Assembly (NCBI RefSeq): GCF_002099425.1
Contig: NW_018343979.1
Location: forward strand, 3,397,501 to 3,461,500
Source of the DNA: Phascolarctos cinereus
Lineage: Eukaryota > Chordata > Mammalia > Diprotodontia > Phascolarctidae
Direction of reading: 5' to 3'
Length of the DNA: 64,000 nt
This document shows, in pieces, positions 32,390 to 44,115 of this stretch. The notes under the pieces are model-generated. The model made no database searches. It was not told where the DNA came from and saw nothing but the letters and a program-made list of their open reading frames with translations. The translations under genes and the position numbers were made by a program. Within the stretch, counting starts at the first letter, position 1, and the number at the start of each line of letters is the position of its first letter.

Positions 32390-32715
32390 AAATTAATACA
32401 GAGTGAAGTGAACAGAACAAAGAGAATGATTTATACAAAAACAACATTGAAAAAAGAACTTCCAAAGCCTTAAGAACAGTCATCAACACAATGACCAACC
32501 AAAATTTCGGAGGTCCATGAAGCATGTTACTTATCTCCTGACAAAGAGACGGCTTCTAGATACAGAAAGTTGCATACATTTTTGGTCATAGTCACCATGG
32601 AATTTATTTTCCTTAACTGTTTGTATTTGTTACAAGGGTTCGGCTGTTTTTATTTCTTTCTCAGTTGTCAAGGAGAGTATTAAGAGAAAATAAATGCTTT
32701 ATTATTTGAAAAAAA
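32390..32715 (+). mobile_element. L1 LINE 3' end
   Basis: 'agagtgaagtgaacagaaca', 'cacaatgaccaaccaaaatt', 'cctgacaaagagacggcttc', 'gttacaagggttcggc' and a final 'aataaatgctttattatttg' with an A-run. This is a marsupial L1 3' UTR of a different subfamily from the one at 15.4 kb. From 32013 to 32389 nothing was recognised. Confidence 0.75.
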
Positions 32716-32754
32716 TTTTAAAGTTTCATTTAATTTCAACTATTAAAAATTATC

Positions 32755-32840
32755 TTGCAGGGTTGATGTGAGAATCAAATGAGGTAATGTCTGTAAAGTG
32801 ATTTGCAAGCCTTAAAACATCATCTACATGCCATCTATTC
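32755..32840 (+). repeat. SINE-C tail fragment
   Basis: 'gcagggttgatgtgagaatc', 'aatgaggtaatgtctgtaaa', 'gtgatttgcaagccttaaaa'. The next 390 bp are unrecognised. Confidence 0.65.
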
Positions 32841-33228
32841 TTTTTATCTTCACCTATTAAGACACAGAGTAGATGCTGTTTATTTGGGTGAATAGAGCAC
32901 CCATACTGATGAAATCATGGATCCATGCAGTGTTGAAAGATAAGTATGAAAACATGCAAACCTGTGTCAGGCAGAGTGAGACTTCTGGTTTATTTGACAA
33001 GAACACTGGGAGACATCTCAACTGGTAATCAACCTTGAGAAGAATTCAAAGGGTAAAACACAAGTAATATTTTCTTTGGTACACAGGTAGTGCTAGTGTA
33101 CCAAAGCATACACAGATCCTTTAATATGATAAGGTTTGAAGTTTATCAGAAGTAATAGCAAACAATTTAAATAGCAATTACTTGAGTAATTTTCAATCAT
33201 TAATGTCTTTAGAGATATAGACTGGTAA

Positions 33229-33262
33229 TGGTGTGTGTGTGTGTATGTGTGTGTGTATGTGT
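33229..33262. repeat. (GT)n microsatellite
   Basis: GT units interrupted by two 'at' steps. The sequence 33263-33850 holds nothing recognised. Confidence 0.9.
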
Positions 33263-33854
33263 TTGGAGGGTGGACAAGGAATAAATAGATTAAAGGGAAA
33301 GATATTAGACAGACATTTGCTTCAAGGAATTTTGTGTTCCATCTCAATAATAGAGGGATAGAGTTTTCTTGCATATGGTTGTATTTTTCCACCATTATAG
33401 AAGGTTCCTTCTGGCCACAGTGGCACTCATTGTCTACATTTTCTTCGAAGAAAGATGATTTTCTTTCCATGTTTCATCTCTGACATTTCCTTCAGTTGTA
33501 TTCATCTTCATTCCCACAAAAATAATAGCTCAGATAGCTAATATGCTAAGCTTGGTGATAGGAACCAGATTTTTAAAAAAGTGCACACTTTCATCATTGT
33601 TTTTGCAGTAGATTTCTTCCTTTCCCATCCTGCCCCAAATGTATGTATGACTTTGCTATTTCTTTTCTTCCAAAATTCTCCCTGCTGTGACCAGCCAGGT
33701 CTGAAGAGTTCAGTAAGACATGCCATCTGGGCTCAATTTTATGTCAGTATTGACTTTATAATCTGTCTTGTGAAACACACGTAATGCCTGTGAGAGATAG
33801 AAAGGCATGTTCTATTTCTCCTCATATCTAAAGTCTCTTCTAGGAAGAAGTGTG

Positions 33855-34040
33855 CATTGGTGTGTAAAGAGCATTGGATTAGGAGCCAAAGGACTTGGGT
33901 TGGAGTCTTGGTTTATTATCTATGTGCTTCTGGAAAAGGCACTTAACCTCTTTCAGGTTTAGTGTTTTATTCTGTAAAATGAGAGGATTGGACTTGACAA
34001 TTTCTGAGGTCTCTTTTAACACAAAAAAAATATGATCTAA
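33855..34040 (+). repeat. SINE-C
   Basis: 'gtgtaaagagcattggatta', 'gacttgggttggagtcttgg', 'ggcacttaacctctttcagg', 'aaaatgagaggattggactt'. Confidence 0.8.
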
Positions 34041-34084
34041 CATAATTACATCTAAGAGACTGAAAGAGTTAATGTTCTTTCTAA

Positions 34085-34312
34085 TGGCTAGGTGATGCAG
34101 TGAATAGAGTGATGAGCCTGAAGTCAGGGAGACCTGAGTTCAAATTCTAGTTGTGTTACTAGTTGTGTAACCCTAGGCAAGCACTTAATCACTGTCTCCT
34201 TCAGTTTATTCAACTGTAAAATGGGGGTAAAAGTAGTATCTACCTTTCAGAGTTGTCTCATTGAAGACAGAACAGTGCCTGTCAATGCTAAGCACTTAAT
34301 AAATATTTTATT
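34085..34312 (+). repeat. SINE-A/C type element ending in an L2-like tail
   Basis: Head 'atggctaggtgatgcagtga', 'cctgagttcaaattctagtt', 'tgtgtaaccctaggcaagca', and tail 'aagcacttaataaatatttt', directly continued by the TTCC array. Confidence 0.75.
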
Positions 34313-34398
34313 CCTTCCTTCCTTCCTTCCTTCCTTCCTTCCTTCCTTCCTTCCTTCCTTCCTTCCTTCCTTCCTTCCTTCCTTCTTCCTTCCTTCTC
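34313..34398. repeat. (TTCC)n microsatellite
   Basis: About 20 TTCC units growing from the 3' tail of the SINE to its left. Confidence 0.97.
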
Positions 34399-34399
34399 C

Positions 34400-34660
34400 A
34401 TAGTGGACAGAGTACTGGATTTGAAGTCAGGAAGAAGTAGGTTTGAAACATACTTTGAACAATTACTAGATCTAGTATGATCTTTGGTGAATTATGTCAC
34501 CCTTCTCATTCCAATCTGTAAAATGGGGATAATAATACATGACAAAGTTTTTGTGTGGATCAAGTAAGATAATGCATATAACGTTTTTTGGTACACTTTA
34601 AGTGATGTATGTGAAATGATGATGATGATGATAATGATAACAGTGATGGTAATAATAAAA
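34400..34660 (+). repeat. SINE-C with (GAT)n/(AAT)n tail
   Basis: 'catagtggacagagtactgg', 'atttgaagtcaggaagaagt', 'ccaatctgtaaaatggggat', tail 'gatcaagtaagataatgcat' and a GAT run. Confidence 0.75.
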
Positions 34661-34784
34661 TAATAAAGCAAAATACTCAGGCAGTAGGAGTGTCCAGTTT
34701 ATTGGAAGCAAAAGATTAATATGATCTTGCAAAATGTAATGAGAAATGAACTAGCAGTTGAATTGATCTGGAGAAAAAGAGCAT

Positions 34785-34915
34785 TTCAGCCTTTTTAGCT
34801 GTTTATTAAAATCAATCTCTCTGAACCTCAGCATCCTTAGCCGTAAAATGAAGTGCTTGGATTAGATGACCTCTGAGGTTCTTTGCATCTTTAAATCCCA
34901 TGACTCCATGAATCT
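34785..34915 (+). repeat. SINE-C 3' half
   Basis: 'tctctctgaacctcagcatc', 'gccgtaaaatgaagtgcttg', 'gatgacctctgaggttcttt'. The following 34916-35484 is unrecognised. Confidence 0.75.
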
Positions 34916-35484
34916 TATCCTTACCATTTCAGAAAGGAGGGATGGCAGGAGGTTAGAGACAGCACTAAATAAAGAAGGGCATGAACATCAGATTTTGGGC
35001 AGACAGCATTACTTCAGAGATTTCAGGAGGGAAAGACAGGATGTCTCCTTTACACATTACTAAAGCCCCTGAAAGAAAGCCTAATGAGAATTCCTTTAAA
35101 TAGGGAAAAAGAGGGGACCAACGGCCAATGTACTTGCCAATCTGATATTTCTTGGGGCTGTGCTTGATGATCCTACCTGTCTGTACGAGGCTTTCAGGGT
35201 GAATTGGTTTGGTTTTGGGGTTTTGGTCTTAAAGTGGACTACAAACTTTTTTACCAGCAGCTTTCCAGAGTTGTGTAGATTCTGAGTAGGTTGTGGATGG
35301 CTAATTCTGGTGAGTGATTTTCTATGAGCTTGCAAGCGGTAATCAGTCTGGTAAGGGTCCTGAGGGGTGGGGTCTTGCCCACCTCTCTAGTCCAGAAGGA
35401 ATATTGCAATGTTAGTCTGAGAGCAGAGAAGAGAGTTGATCTAAATCTTGCTCTCAGATACTATTTCCTGTAATTTTGCAACAT

Positions 35485-35580
35485 TGTGCTTCTTTCCTTG
35501 GTCAAGTTACCAAACATGCCTGATGGACCAGCTGGCCTCTGAAATCCCTTTCAGCTCTAGCTTTATGATCTTCTGTGTGT
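35485..35580 (+). repeat. SINE-C tail fragment
   Basis: 'ctggcctctgaaatcccttt' followed by 'cagctctagctttatgatct'. Confidence 0.6.
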
Positions 35581-35619
35581 ATCATTAAGTTGGAGAGATC
35601 AGATGTGTGCATACACACA

Positions 35620-35835
35620 TTTGCTAATGATATCACATTTATGTAGAGTTTCCAAAGCACTTTTTCATAATAACCCAGTGAGGTCAATAGAACAAGTACC
35701 CCTAGTTTACAGATGAGAAAACAGGAAGTTAGAAAGGTCTAATAATTTGACTAATATCAGGAAACAAGTAAGGATCAGAGCCAGTATTGAGAGGAAGATT
35801 TTTGGACTCTAGGTCTGGTGTTTTTACACTTTTTT
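35620..35835 (-). repeat. SINE-C, reverse orientation
   Basis: 'tttccaaagcactttttcat', 'taacccagtgaggtcaatag', 'tacagatgagaaaacaggaa', 'gactctaggtctggtg'. Confidence 0.75.
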
Positions 35836-35924
35836 ACACCGCATTTTGTCTGAAAAGACAAATAACATTATAAAATAACAAGCTAATGTCAAATGAGTAG
35901 TATAGGTGATGCATTCAGTTGACA

Positions 35925-36935
35925 TTCAGAGTCCTCAAGTCAACAAGCATTTATTATGGGCTAGGCATTGTTCTAAATCCTGGGAATGCAAATGCAAGCA
36001 GGAAGAAGGACAGCCTCTCCCCTCAAGGAGTTTACATTCTAACGTGGGAATGTAACAGATAAGTGGAAGCTTAAAAGCCAGTAGGATGGGGGAGAAGGGG
36101 AAGAAATGAAAATACACAAGTATTTGGCATGAGGGCATGGCAGAGAAAGTCCAGAAAGTTAGAAATGCAGCCTACAGAGTAATGAAGGTAGGACCGGCCT
36201 AATCTTCCTCCTTAAAATGGAGGTTCTGAGAGGAAGCAGCAAATCAGAGGCAGAGGACTCAGGAATTGAGGGTACTTCCAATGTGTGAAGTCCGGGGGTG
36301 GAATGATCTTCTGAGTTGAAGAGGTGTCTGAGGCATAGTACAGTAAGGGTGGAGAGTCAGGAGGGCAGTTTGGGAAAGGACGTGATTACTGAGGGGTAAT
36401 TGAAGGAAGGCAAGACAAATAAGTGGAGAGGACAAGAAGAGTAATCCAGGTAGAGCAACTGGTGAGCAAAGGTGTGGTGGTGGTAATATAAATAGGATAT
36501 TAAGGGAATACTAAGGAGATTGGACTAGTCAAGTAGAAATTTTATGTAATGGGGTAATGGGAGATAAGACCAGAAATGTAGGTTGTTGTTGTTCAGTTGT
36601 GTCTGACTCTTTGTGACCCGTTACAGGGTTTTGTTGGCAAAGATACTGGATTGGTTTGTCCTTCCCTTCTCCAGGGATTAGGCAGAAGATTCTTTAAATT
36701 CAAACAGGCACATTTTCAAAAGCTGTATAATGTCAATTATTGCTACATCCTCATTTATTTAAAGGAAGAAGTGGAGCCAGAGAGGCAAAGTAGGAGTTGC
36801 CAGAGAAGTAGGAGAAGTAGGGAAATAAATATCATGGAACTCAAGAAAGGACAACATTTCAAGAAGGAAGTTGTGATTTACAATATCGAATGCCTCAGCT
36901 AGGTCAAGGGAATTGAGGACTCAGAAAGACGTCCT
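35925..36935 (-). repeat. L2-type LINE, reverse orientation, interrupted by a SINE
   Basis: 'caacaagcatttattatggg' tail, 'ctcaaggagtttacattcta', 'gtaatccaggtagagcaact', then past the SINE at 36582-36678 'aatgcctcagctaggtcaag' and 'gggaattgaggactcagaaa'. The middle part (36150-36350) is poorly assigned. Confidence 0.65.
36582..36678 (-). repeat. SINE-A tail fragment inside the L2
   Basis: 'gttgttgttcagttgtgtct', 'gactctttgtgacccgttac', 'ttggcaaagatactggattg', 'cccttctccagg'. The SINE head is absent. From 36936 to 37635 nothing was recognised. Confidence 0.8.
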
Positions 36936-37717
36936 GGTTTGGGGTGTGAAAGTTCTCTGATAACTTGAAAAAAAGCATTTTCAGTACAGAGTTCTGAATA
37001 CAAGTGCACTAAAATGGATGGTAAGAAAGCAGAAGCAGCAAGTATGGACCGCAAAATTTGTGTTCACCCATGTTTAATATTTAAGTGCTTTGATTTCTCC
37101 AGAAAAAACACCAAAACAAAACATTGGTCTAATAGCCATGGTTATTAATTTATTAATACACACAACAATTCTGCAACAAAAACTAGATTTTTTTATGGTC
37201 ACTTTATACAGGAAAATACTTCAGGAGGATCAGGTTGTTTTCCCCAGGTTCCTCAGGAAGCAAATAGGATAGAAGGAAATTTGTCTGGATATCCTACTTC
37301 ACCTCTTTTATATATTAGAACATCTGTGATTTCTCTCAAGGAAAACCTTTTAGCAGTTTCATGCCAAAGTGGTAAGATGCCTTACCAAAGCCATTATTGC
37401 CTCTCACAGATACGTAAAGTGGTCTTTCTGCTACTAATCTTAAAGTCAACAATCACTGTCAATATTTTTAAGATGTACAAATTGGGGTTCAAGAATTCTT
37501 TAAATGTGATAACTCCTTCCTTGCAGCTTTTCCTCTATGTATAAGAGAAGGGTAGTTATAGAGATGGGTCATAGAGTGATCTTGGTGTGAACTCCAAATA
37601 TAATGATTATTTCTTTGAAAATATCTCTGATTTATTAATAATAATAACTAGCATTTATGTAGCACTTTCAAGTTTTCAATGCACTTTATGAACATTATCT
37701 CATGAGGAAACTGAGCC

Positions 37718-38577
37718 ATGTGCAGCTAGATGGCACAGTGGATAGAATGCTGGGCCTGGGGTCAAGAAGACTCAAAGTGAAGACATTGTACAGAATGTGT
37801 TAAATTTCTTGAACAAAATTGTTTATTTGTCTTATCATTGTCTGTAACTTATCTGTAAAAGGATATACATGTGTAGTAATTAGGTTGTCTTGAAACTTTA
37901 TTTTGGAAAATTGATCAAGTAAAATATGTCGTATGTGGTTTACTCTGGATATATCTAAGTCCTTCTGCACATCTAAACTTAGATGGAGTTGGTCAAATGA
38001 AGGAACATTTGAGTTTTTCTTTTCTTTTCTTTTCTTTCTTTCTTTTTTTTTTTTTAAAGAAGTAGTTTTCATTAGGAGCTGTCAGCATGTTATTGTTGAT
38101 GAATTGTAACTCTGTGTGGGCTATGGACAATTAACAATATCTACTTAAAGTTGTATTATTGCAAACCAAGTGTATTATCCAGGTACTTATACACTATTTT
38201 TTGCAGTGCTGGTCTTGTCCCAGAAAAATATTTTCTTCTATTGTTACTTGCTTTTAAAACTTTGTTTAGCCACTTATTAAAACAGCAGCAACAACAAAAA
38301 CAAAACATCTGCATATGGCACAATTCACCTTAAATCCACTCCAAGTTGCATATTTGTTTTCCAATAAAAAAATATTTAGAATTTAAAAAAAGATCAAAGC
38401 TGGTCTCAGGAACTTACTAGCTGTGTGACAGGGGGCAAGTCACCTTGGTTGCCTTAGTTTCCTCATCTGTAAAATGAGCTGGAGAAAAAAATGGCAAACT
38501 ACTCTAGTACCTTTGCCAAGAAAACCCCAAATGGGGTCATGAAGAGTCAGACAGGATATAAAGAAGTGAACAACAAC
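37718..38577 (+). repeat. SINE-A inserted in the SINE-C, itself split
   Basis: Head 37718-37777: 'gcagctagatggcacagtgg', 'gctgggcctggggtcaagaa'. Body and tail 38393-38577: 'gctggtctcaggaacttact', 'ctgtaaaatgagctggagaa', 'ccaagaaaaccccaaatggg', 'gtgaacaacaacaa'. It is flanked by 'aaactgagcc' (37708-37717) and 'aaacttagcc' (38578-38587), a target-site duplication with one mismatch. Confidence 0.88.
37778..38392 (+). pseudogene. Candidate retroposed mRNA 3' UTR inside the SINE-A
   Basis: 615 bp absent from the SINE consensus. It ends with AATAAA (38363-38368), about 15-20 bp of sequence, then an A-run (38385-38391), the layout of a polyadenylated transcript. Short flanking repeats 'tcaaag' (37772-37777, 38394-38399) fit a target-site duplication. 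It contains a CTTT/CTTTT microsatellite followed by a T-run (38018-38056). No coding region was recognised, and I cannot identify the parent transcript. A non-coding RNA or an unfamiliar SINE/LINE 3' end is an alternative. Confidence 0.5.
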
Positions 38578-38799
38578 AAACTTAGCCGGACGGAGGTGAA
38601 GTGACTTGCACAGGGGTACAAAGCTAGTAAATGTCTGAGGTCACATTTGAACTCGACTCTTCCCAACTTCAGATCTGACACTATAGCCACTGTGCCACTT
38701 AAGCTGTCTCTAGCTGATTTCTAGGTTTTAACTATTAAAAGAGCTTTCAAGGCAGAGAATGGTAAAAGGAATCTGGGGGAAGTAAAATGAGCCAAAATT

Positions 38800-39030
38800 C
38801 CATAATAGTAGCTTATAATTGTGTGCCTTTCCATAAATTATGTCATTTGAACTTATAATAACCATGTGAGCTAGTGCAAGTATTATAATGGCCATTTTAT
38901 ATATGAGGAAACTGAGATTTAGAGAGATCAAGTAACTAACCCAGTGCAACATAGCTAATTAATCGTGGTACTGGCATTAAAACCCAGGGCTTCTGATTTC
39001 CACGCCTATGCTCATTCCATGACACTAGAC
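38800..39030 (-). repeat. SINE-C, reverse orientation
   Basis: 'ataataaccatgtgagctag', 'atatatgaggaaactgagat', 'acccagggcttctgatttcc'. The 39031-39561 stretch is unrecognised. Confidence 0.75.
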
Positions 39031-39561
39031 ATTCTTATTGCCATGGAAGATACCTTTCAGGCTTATTCAAGATTCTGGGTAATGATGTTCAATTTACAAA
39101 TATCCTGCTGTGCTGCTAATAGTCATAAAGTGACATGTTTGACAACAGAGGACTGGAGTGAGTCAAGATCAATTTTGACCTCATGGAGAATAATTAACCT
39201 GCAAAGTCTCTTCTGAATTATAGTCTACAGAGATTTATTCATTTCCTCTTTTAAAACTGGAGAACTAACATGATCCATCTGAGAACAAGGCCATCTTTGT
39301 GATTAAAAAAGTAAACTTATTTTTAATATTAACCTTGCAATTCTGCTTTTCTTTTTCTTCAAGATAATGGTTCTACCTGTCTTTTAATTTTCCTTCAGAA
39401 ATAGGGATGACTCATACACTGGAATTTTTTTCTATTTGTGGGTACATCTAAGAAAAGCGTTCTATATGGTTGAATCTTAGAACAAGTCAGGCAGTTTCCT
39501 TCAAGAATACTTAGCATGCTCCAACAGGAAGTTCTTCTAAAACCTTTCCTATTCACATTGT

Positions 39562-39802
39562 CATATGGATTCAGTCATTTCAGTCGTGTTCTAGTCTCCA
39601 TAACCCTATTTGGGGTTTTCTTGGCAAGGTACTGGAGTGGTTTGCCATTTCCTTCTCCAGCTCATTTTACAGATGAGGAAAATGAGGCAAACAGGGTTAA
39701 GTGACTTGCCCACTGGGATCACACAGCTAGTGTCTGAGGTCAAATTTGAACTCAAATCTTCTTGACTCCAGTGTTCTATCCACTGCACCATCTAGCTGCC
39801 CT
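39562..39802 (-). repeat. SINE-A, reverse orientation
   Basis: 'cagtcatttcagtcgtgttc', 'ggggttttcttggcaaggta', 'acagggttaagtgacttgcc', 'ccactgcaccatctagctgc'. Confidence 0.92.
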
Positions 39803-39849
39803 TCCCTTTTATTAGGATTATAGATATCTTTGGAGTTTCATCTTCCTTG

Positions 39850-41255
39850 ATCCCTTGGTATTTGACACTGAATCAGTATTTGACACTGTTCACCCCTACT
39901 TCTTGTTGGATTCTCCTTTGACTTCAGAGATACCATACTTTCTTCCTACCTCTCTGATTATATTTCTCTTTGTTTTACTGACTTCTCTTCCTCATTTTTA
40001 AAACAACCCTATAAGGTACCTTTGTTACACATCTGTCATTGGCCTCTTTTCTTCTCTCTCCATGTTTTCCCACTTGGCATTCATTCCCACTGCTTCACTT
40101 GCTCTTTCCATATCAAATGATCTCACTCTGTATTTTCAGGCCTGACCTTTCTTCTGAATTCCAGAGTTTGATTTCTGATTGGCCTCAGCATAGCATATCT
40201 CCATTTCATACCTCATCTTGCTCATCTAGTTCAATGTTGCTAAAGCTGAGCTTATTATCTTTTTCCATTAACCTGCTACTTTTTCTAACCTAATTATTTC
40301 TGTTGTTAGCAACACTATATACTCAGTCTTCCATACTTGAAACTCTGTGGTTCTCTATGACTTTTTTTCTCCCTCTCACCTCATATATAGGTTTTCACAA
40401 ATTCATGTTTATTACACCTCCTTAATATCACTTATATCCAGATTTTTTTCTCTACTGCCACTTAGTAGAATCCACCTTAGTACAACCCCATATTACTTTC
40501 AGCCTGAACTGTTATAATAGCCTTCTAATGGATCATTCCTTTTCCATTCTCCCTGACCTCCTTTCCATCCTTCTCATTGTGAGGTTAATCTGTTTGTGGG
40601 ATAAAATTTGTAAAGCACTTAACACAGGGCCTGACACATAATAGATACTCAATAAATACTTATTTCCTTCCTTCTTCATGTATTGATCTAATTATGTCAC
40701 TATTCTGCTCCAAAATTTTCAGTTATTTCTTCTCATTGCCTACCAAATAAAGTTCACATTTCTTTGCCTGACATTCAAGAGTCTCCACAATCTGCTGCCA
40801 TATTCCCTCTCAAAGTTTATTTCATCTGATTTGGCTTCCAAGTACTCTATGTTCTATCTAAATTGTAGGCCACTTTGTTCACTGAACATGTCCTTTGTAC
40901 CTCTGCTCATGCTGTTCCCTGTGTTTGGAAAGTCTCCCTCCTTCTCTTTGCCTACTGAAATCTTGCCCCTCCTTTTAAAACACAAGTCCAAAGATATCTT
41001 CCACATGACACTTTCCTGATTCCCTTCTGTCATTTTATTTCTTTGCAAACTTCACATAACAGTTAATATATTCATTATACAATATTTTTACTATAATTTT
41101 ATGTTTATGTCTTATCCTACTTAATCTAGACTATTTGCTCCATGAAGGTAGGAGTTTTCTTATCTGAACATTGCATCTGCCTTAGTACCTAGTTCAGATC
41201 TTCATATATAGTAAGTACTTAATTAATGACCATTGAATAAATGAGTGTCATAGAA
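39850..41255 (+). repeat. L2 LINE, longest copy in the window
   Basis: It starts in the RT region with 'tttgacactgttcacc' (the L2 'FDTVxH' motif). It continues through 'cctgacctttcttctgaatt', 'taaagctgagcttattatct', 'gaactgttataatagccttc', 'ctaattatgtcactattctg', 'gctcatgctgttccctgtgt' to 'gtacttaattaatgacc'. A separate short L2-type tail ending in TTCC units lies within it at 40595-40680. Stops and frameshifts are frequent and no frame longer than about 85 codons survives. Confidence 0.9.
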
Positions 41256-41257
41256 TC

Positions 41258-41545
41258 TTAGAGCTGAAAAGGAACTTAAAGACTATAGTGCAGTGTTGCT
41301 TTACAAGTGAGAATCCTAGACATTTAGAGATTTAATGACTTGCCCAAAGTTAGATAATTGTCATCATAAGAGCCTATGATAACAGATTTAGAGCTGGAAG
41401 GCACCTTAGAGGCCATTTAGTCCAATCTCTTCATTTTACAGATGAGGAAATTGAGGTTCAGAGAAGTTACATGACTTGCCCAGAGTTAGCCAGGTTGAAA
41501 GTGTCAGAGGTGTATTTGAACTCATGATTTCCTGAAAGCAAGTCA
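41258..41545 (-). repeat. Two SINE-C copies, reverse orientation
   Basis: 'agaatcttagagctgaaaag' begins the first, partial copy. 'atttagagctggaaggcacc' (about 41389) begins the second, which continues to 'catttgaactcatgatttcc'-type sequence at 41515-41535. Confidence 0.8.
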
Positions 41546-41740
41546 AGCCTTCTGGTGTAGTGAAAGAGCACTGGACTTAGAAATGGAAGACCAGAGCTTG
41601 AGTCTTGGACCTGCCACTTTGTCAAGGGAATCCTCTCACCTTATCTCTCTAGGACTTAGTTTGCTCGTCTGTGGGAGGAGAGAGTTGAATTAGATTCCAA
41701 GTTCCTTTTAAACCCTAGCATTCTGTGATTGTAGGCACCA
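41546..41740 (+). repeat. SINE-C
   Basis: 'ggtgtagtgaaagagcactg', 'cagagcttgagtcttggacc', 'ctctaggacttagtttgctc', tail 'aaaccctagcattctgtgat'. From 41741 to 42205 nothing was recognised. Confidence 0.78.
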
Positions 41741-42205
41741 GTAAAAGCATTTCTACAGTGATTTTTCCCCCATCCGTCTTGTGTGGCCTGAAGAAATCCC
41801 CATTCTCATTCAGAAAGAGAAATTGTGGTCTGGTGACTTTCATAATGACATGACAATGAAGGCCTAATGACAGATTCTATGCCTATCATATAAGGACCAG
41901 CCTAGCTAAATTCTGAGCCACTTATCAACAGGTTAGCAACAGGGTTATGGCTTTTCCTTCCTGCCACAGTAGGATGATCTTAAAGACTATCTACTAAGTT
42001 GTAGAAGGATTGTGATATGAATCAGTAAGAGAGTACTTATATTGATGAAATCATGGATCTTTGAAATTATGATGTCTAGTGGTGTCAGTATAATGATAGA
42101 GGCTAGATCTGTCAGGAAAGTTCATGACTGGGAGGGGAAAAAACAAAACAAAACAAAACAAAAAACCTCTCAAGGTATGCACATGAATACTTTCTTTGCA
42201 ACCTC

Positions 42206-42356
42206 AAGCCATCGGAGAATGGCATGGGACACTGAGAAATTAAGCAACTTGTCCAGGCTCACAAAGCCAGTATATGCTAAGAGTGAGACTTGAACTCATG
42301 TCTTCCTGTCTCTAAAGCCCGGTAGGTCTCTTTCCACTACATACCATGTTGCCATG
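42206..42356 (-). repeat. SINE-C, reverse orientation, 5' half
   Basis: 'aagcaacttgtccaggctca', 'gagacttgaactcatgtctt', 'ctttccactacataccatgt'. The following 42357-42985 is unrecognised. Confidence 0.7.
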
Positions 42357-42989
42357 AACTTTAGAAACTGTAGATGATATTTGGGGATAATAGGAATAAG
42401 AAATGCTTATGGTTTTCTGTATTGTCTATAATATACCTAGGTAACTGTCAATATTATTGGAATGTCCAGTGGCTATTCCAATAGTGAAGCATGTCATCCT
42501 TGAAATGACTAAAGCAAAGTAGTCAGTCAGGCCCAATTGGAATTTCCAAAGGTAAATGCTCGTTGAAAAATATGAAAAGGGTTCCTGGGACATGTTCCAT
42601 GAAATTATTTTTCTCATACATTGCCTTTAACTCAGACAACTTGTATAATTTCTGAAAGTTATCAAGTATATTGCAACACTGATCCTAGTAGCACACATGA
42701 ACTACCATAGGGATCACTGTTTATGCTGTTAGCAAAATACTCCTGTGTTCAAACACAAACACAGTACCACTTCTATTTCTACCTCCATTATTCCTTACCC
42801 AAGTGTCCTCTGTCTTGCTTTCCCACTCTGTTTCCTGGATTTCATAATAGTAAGTATCCTTTTTAAATATACTATGTTAATGCCTATTCCTCTCTTAACC
42901 ATTCTTACATATCCTGTGATTTTTGCATAAGCTATGCTTTTCCATAACCATATATCAGTGATAGGTTTATTTTACCAAACGTCAGTTTA

Positions 42990-43078
42990 TATATATAATG
43001 TACATATATTTATACACATACATACATACATATATACATATATATACACACACACATGCATATATATATATAGTCACA
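42990..43078. repeat. TA/CA-rich low-complexity sequence
   Basis: Runs of 'tatata', 'catacata' and 'cacacaca'. Confidence 0.85.
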
Positions 43079-43194
43079 TTTCACCACTGTGTTAAGATTT
43101 CAAATTCACCTGGTTTCTTTCCCATACTTTGTGTGTTTGAATACAGCTATCCAAAATCGGAATCTTTTAAAAATAATTTTTATTCATGTATGTT

Positions 43195-44115
43195 GTATTT
43201 ACATCACCTTTATTTCCTTTTTAAACACATTTTGTTTTTTCCCAATTGCATGTAAAACAAGTTTTAACATTCATTTTTTTTAAAAAAAATTGAGTTCCAA
43301 ACACTGTCTTTCCCTCTCTGCTTCTCTGAGACAATAAGCAATTTGATATAGGTTATACATGTACAATCATGCAAAACATTTCCATTTTAGTCCGATTGTG
43401 AAAGAAAACACAGACCAAAAAATAAAATGAAAAATAGCGTTCTTCAATCAGCATTCAGACTACAACAGTTCTTTCTCTGGAGGTGGATTGCATTTTTCAT
43501 TGTGGTCCTTTGGAATTGTCTTGGATCATTGTATTGCTGAGAATAGCTAAGTCATTCACATTTGATCATCATACAATATTGCTGTTACTGTGTACATTGT
43601 TCTTCTGGTCCTGCTCATTTCACTGAATCAGGTCATGTAAATCTTTCCAGACTTTTCTGAAGTCATCCTGATTGTTATTTCTTATAGCACAATAGTATTC
43701 CATTACAATCATAAACCACAACTTGTTCAGCCATTTCCCAATTGATGAGCATCCTCTCAATTCTTTGCCACCCCAAAAAAGAGCTACTATAAAATTTTTT
43801 AATACAAATAGATCCCCACCCACCATTTTTTATCTCTGGGATATAGACTTAGTAATGGTATTGCCAGGTCAAAAGGTATGCAATTTAATAGCTTTTGGAC
43901 ATAGTTCCAAATTCCTCTACAGAATGGTTGGGTCAGTTCACAACTCCACCAACAGTACATTAATGTCCCAATTTGACCACATCCCCTCCAACATTTGTCA
44001 CTTTCATTTTCTGTCATATTAGCCAATCTGATAGGTGTGAAGTGGTGGTACCTCAGAGTTTTAATTTGCATTTCTCTAATCAATAGCATCACCTTCATTT
44101 TCCAATATATTACTC
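43195..44115 (-). mobile_element. L1 LINE 3' end, reverse orientation
   Basis: The 3' UTR lies at the left (43195-43450, 'gtctttccctctctgcttct'). The complement of the ORF2 C-terminus follows: 'gttcttctggtcctgctcat', 'agcacaatagtattccatta', 'gttcagccatttcccaattg', 'ccaatctgataggtgtgaag'. Reverse translation gives 'CWWSCELTQPF' and 'IPFDLAIPLLSLYPRD', matching L1 ORF2. It is 5' truncated and broken. Confidence 0.9.

Larger units (their letters stand above)
37636..38712 (-). repeat. SINE-C, reverse orientation, split by a nested insertion
   Basis: The left half (37636-37717) reads 'actagcatttatgtagcact' to 'catgaggaaactgagcc'. The right half (38578-38712) resumes 'aaacttagcc', 'aagtgacttgcacaggggt', 'ccactgtgccacttaagctg'. 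The two halves are in order and separated by 860 bp of inserted SINE-A plus a retrocopy. Confidence 0.85.
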
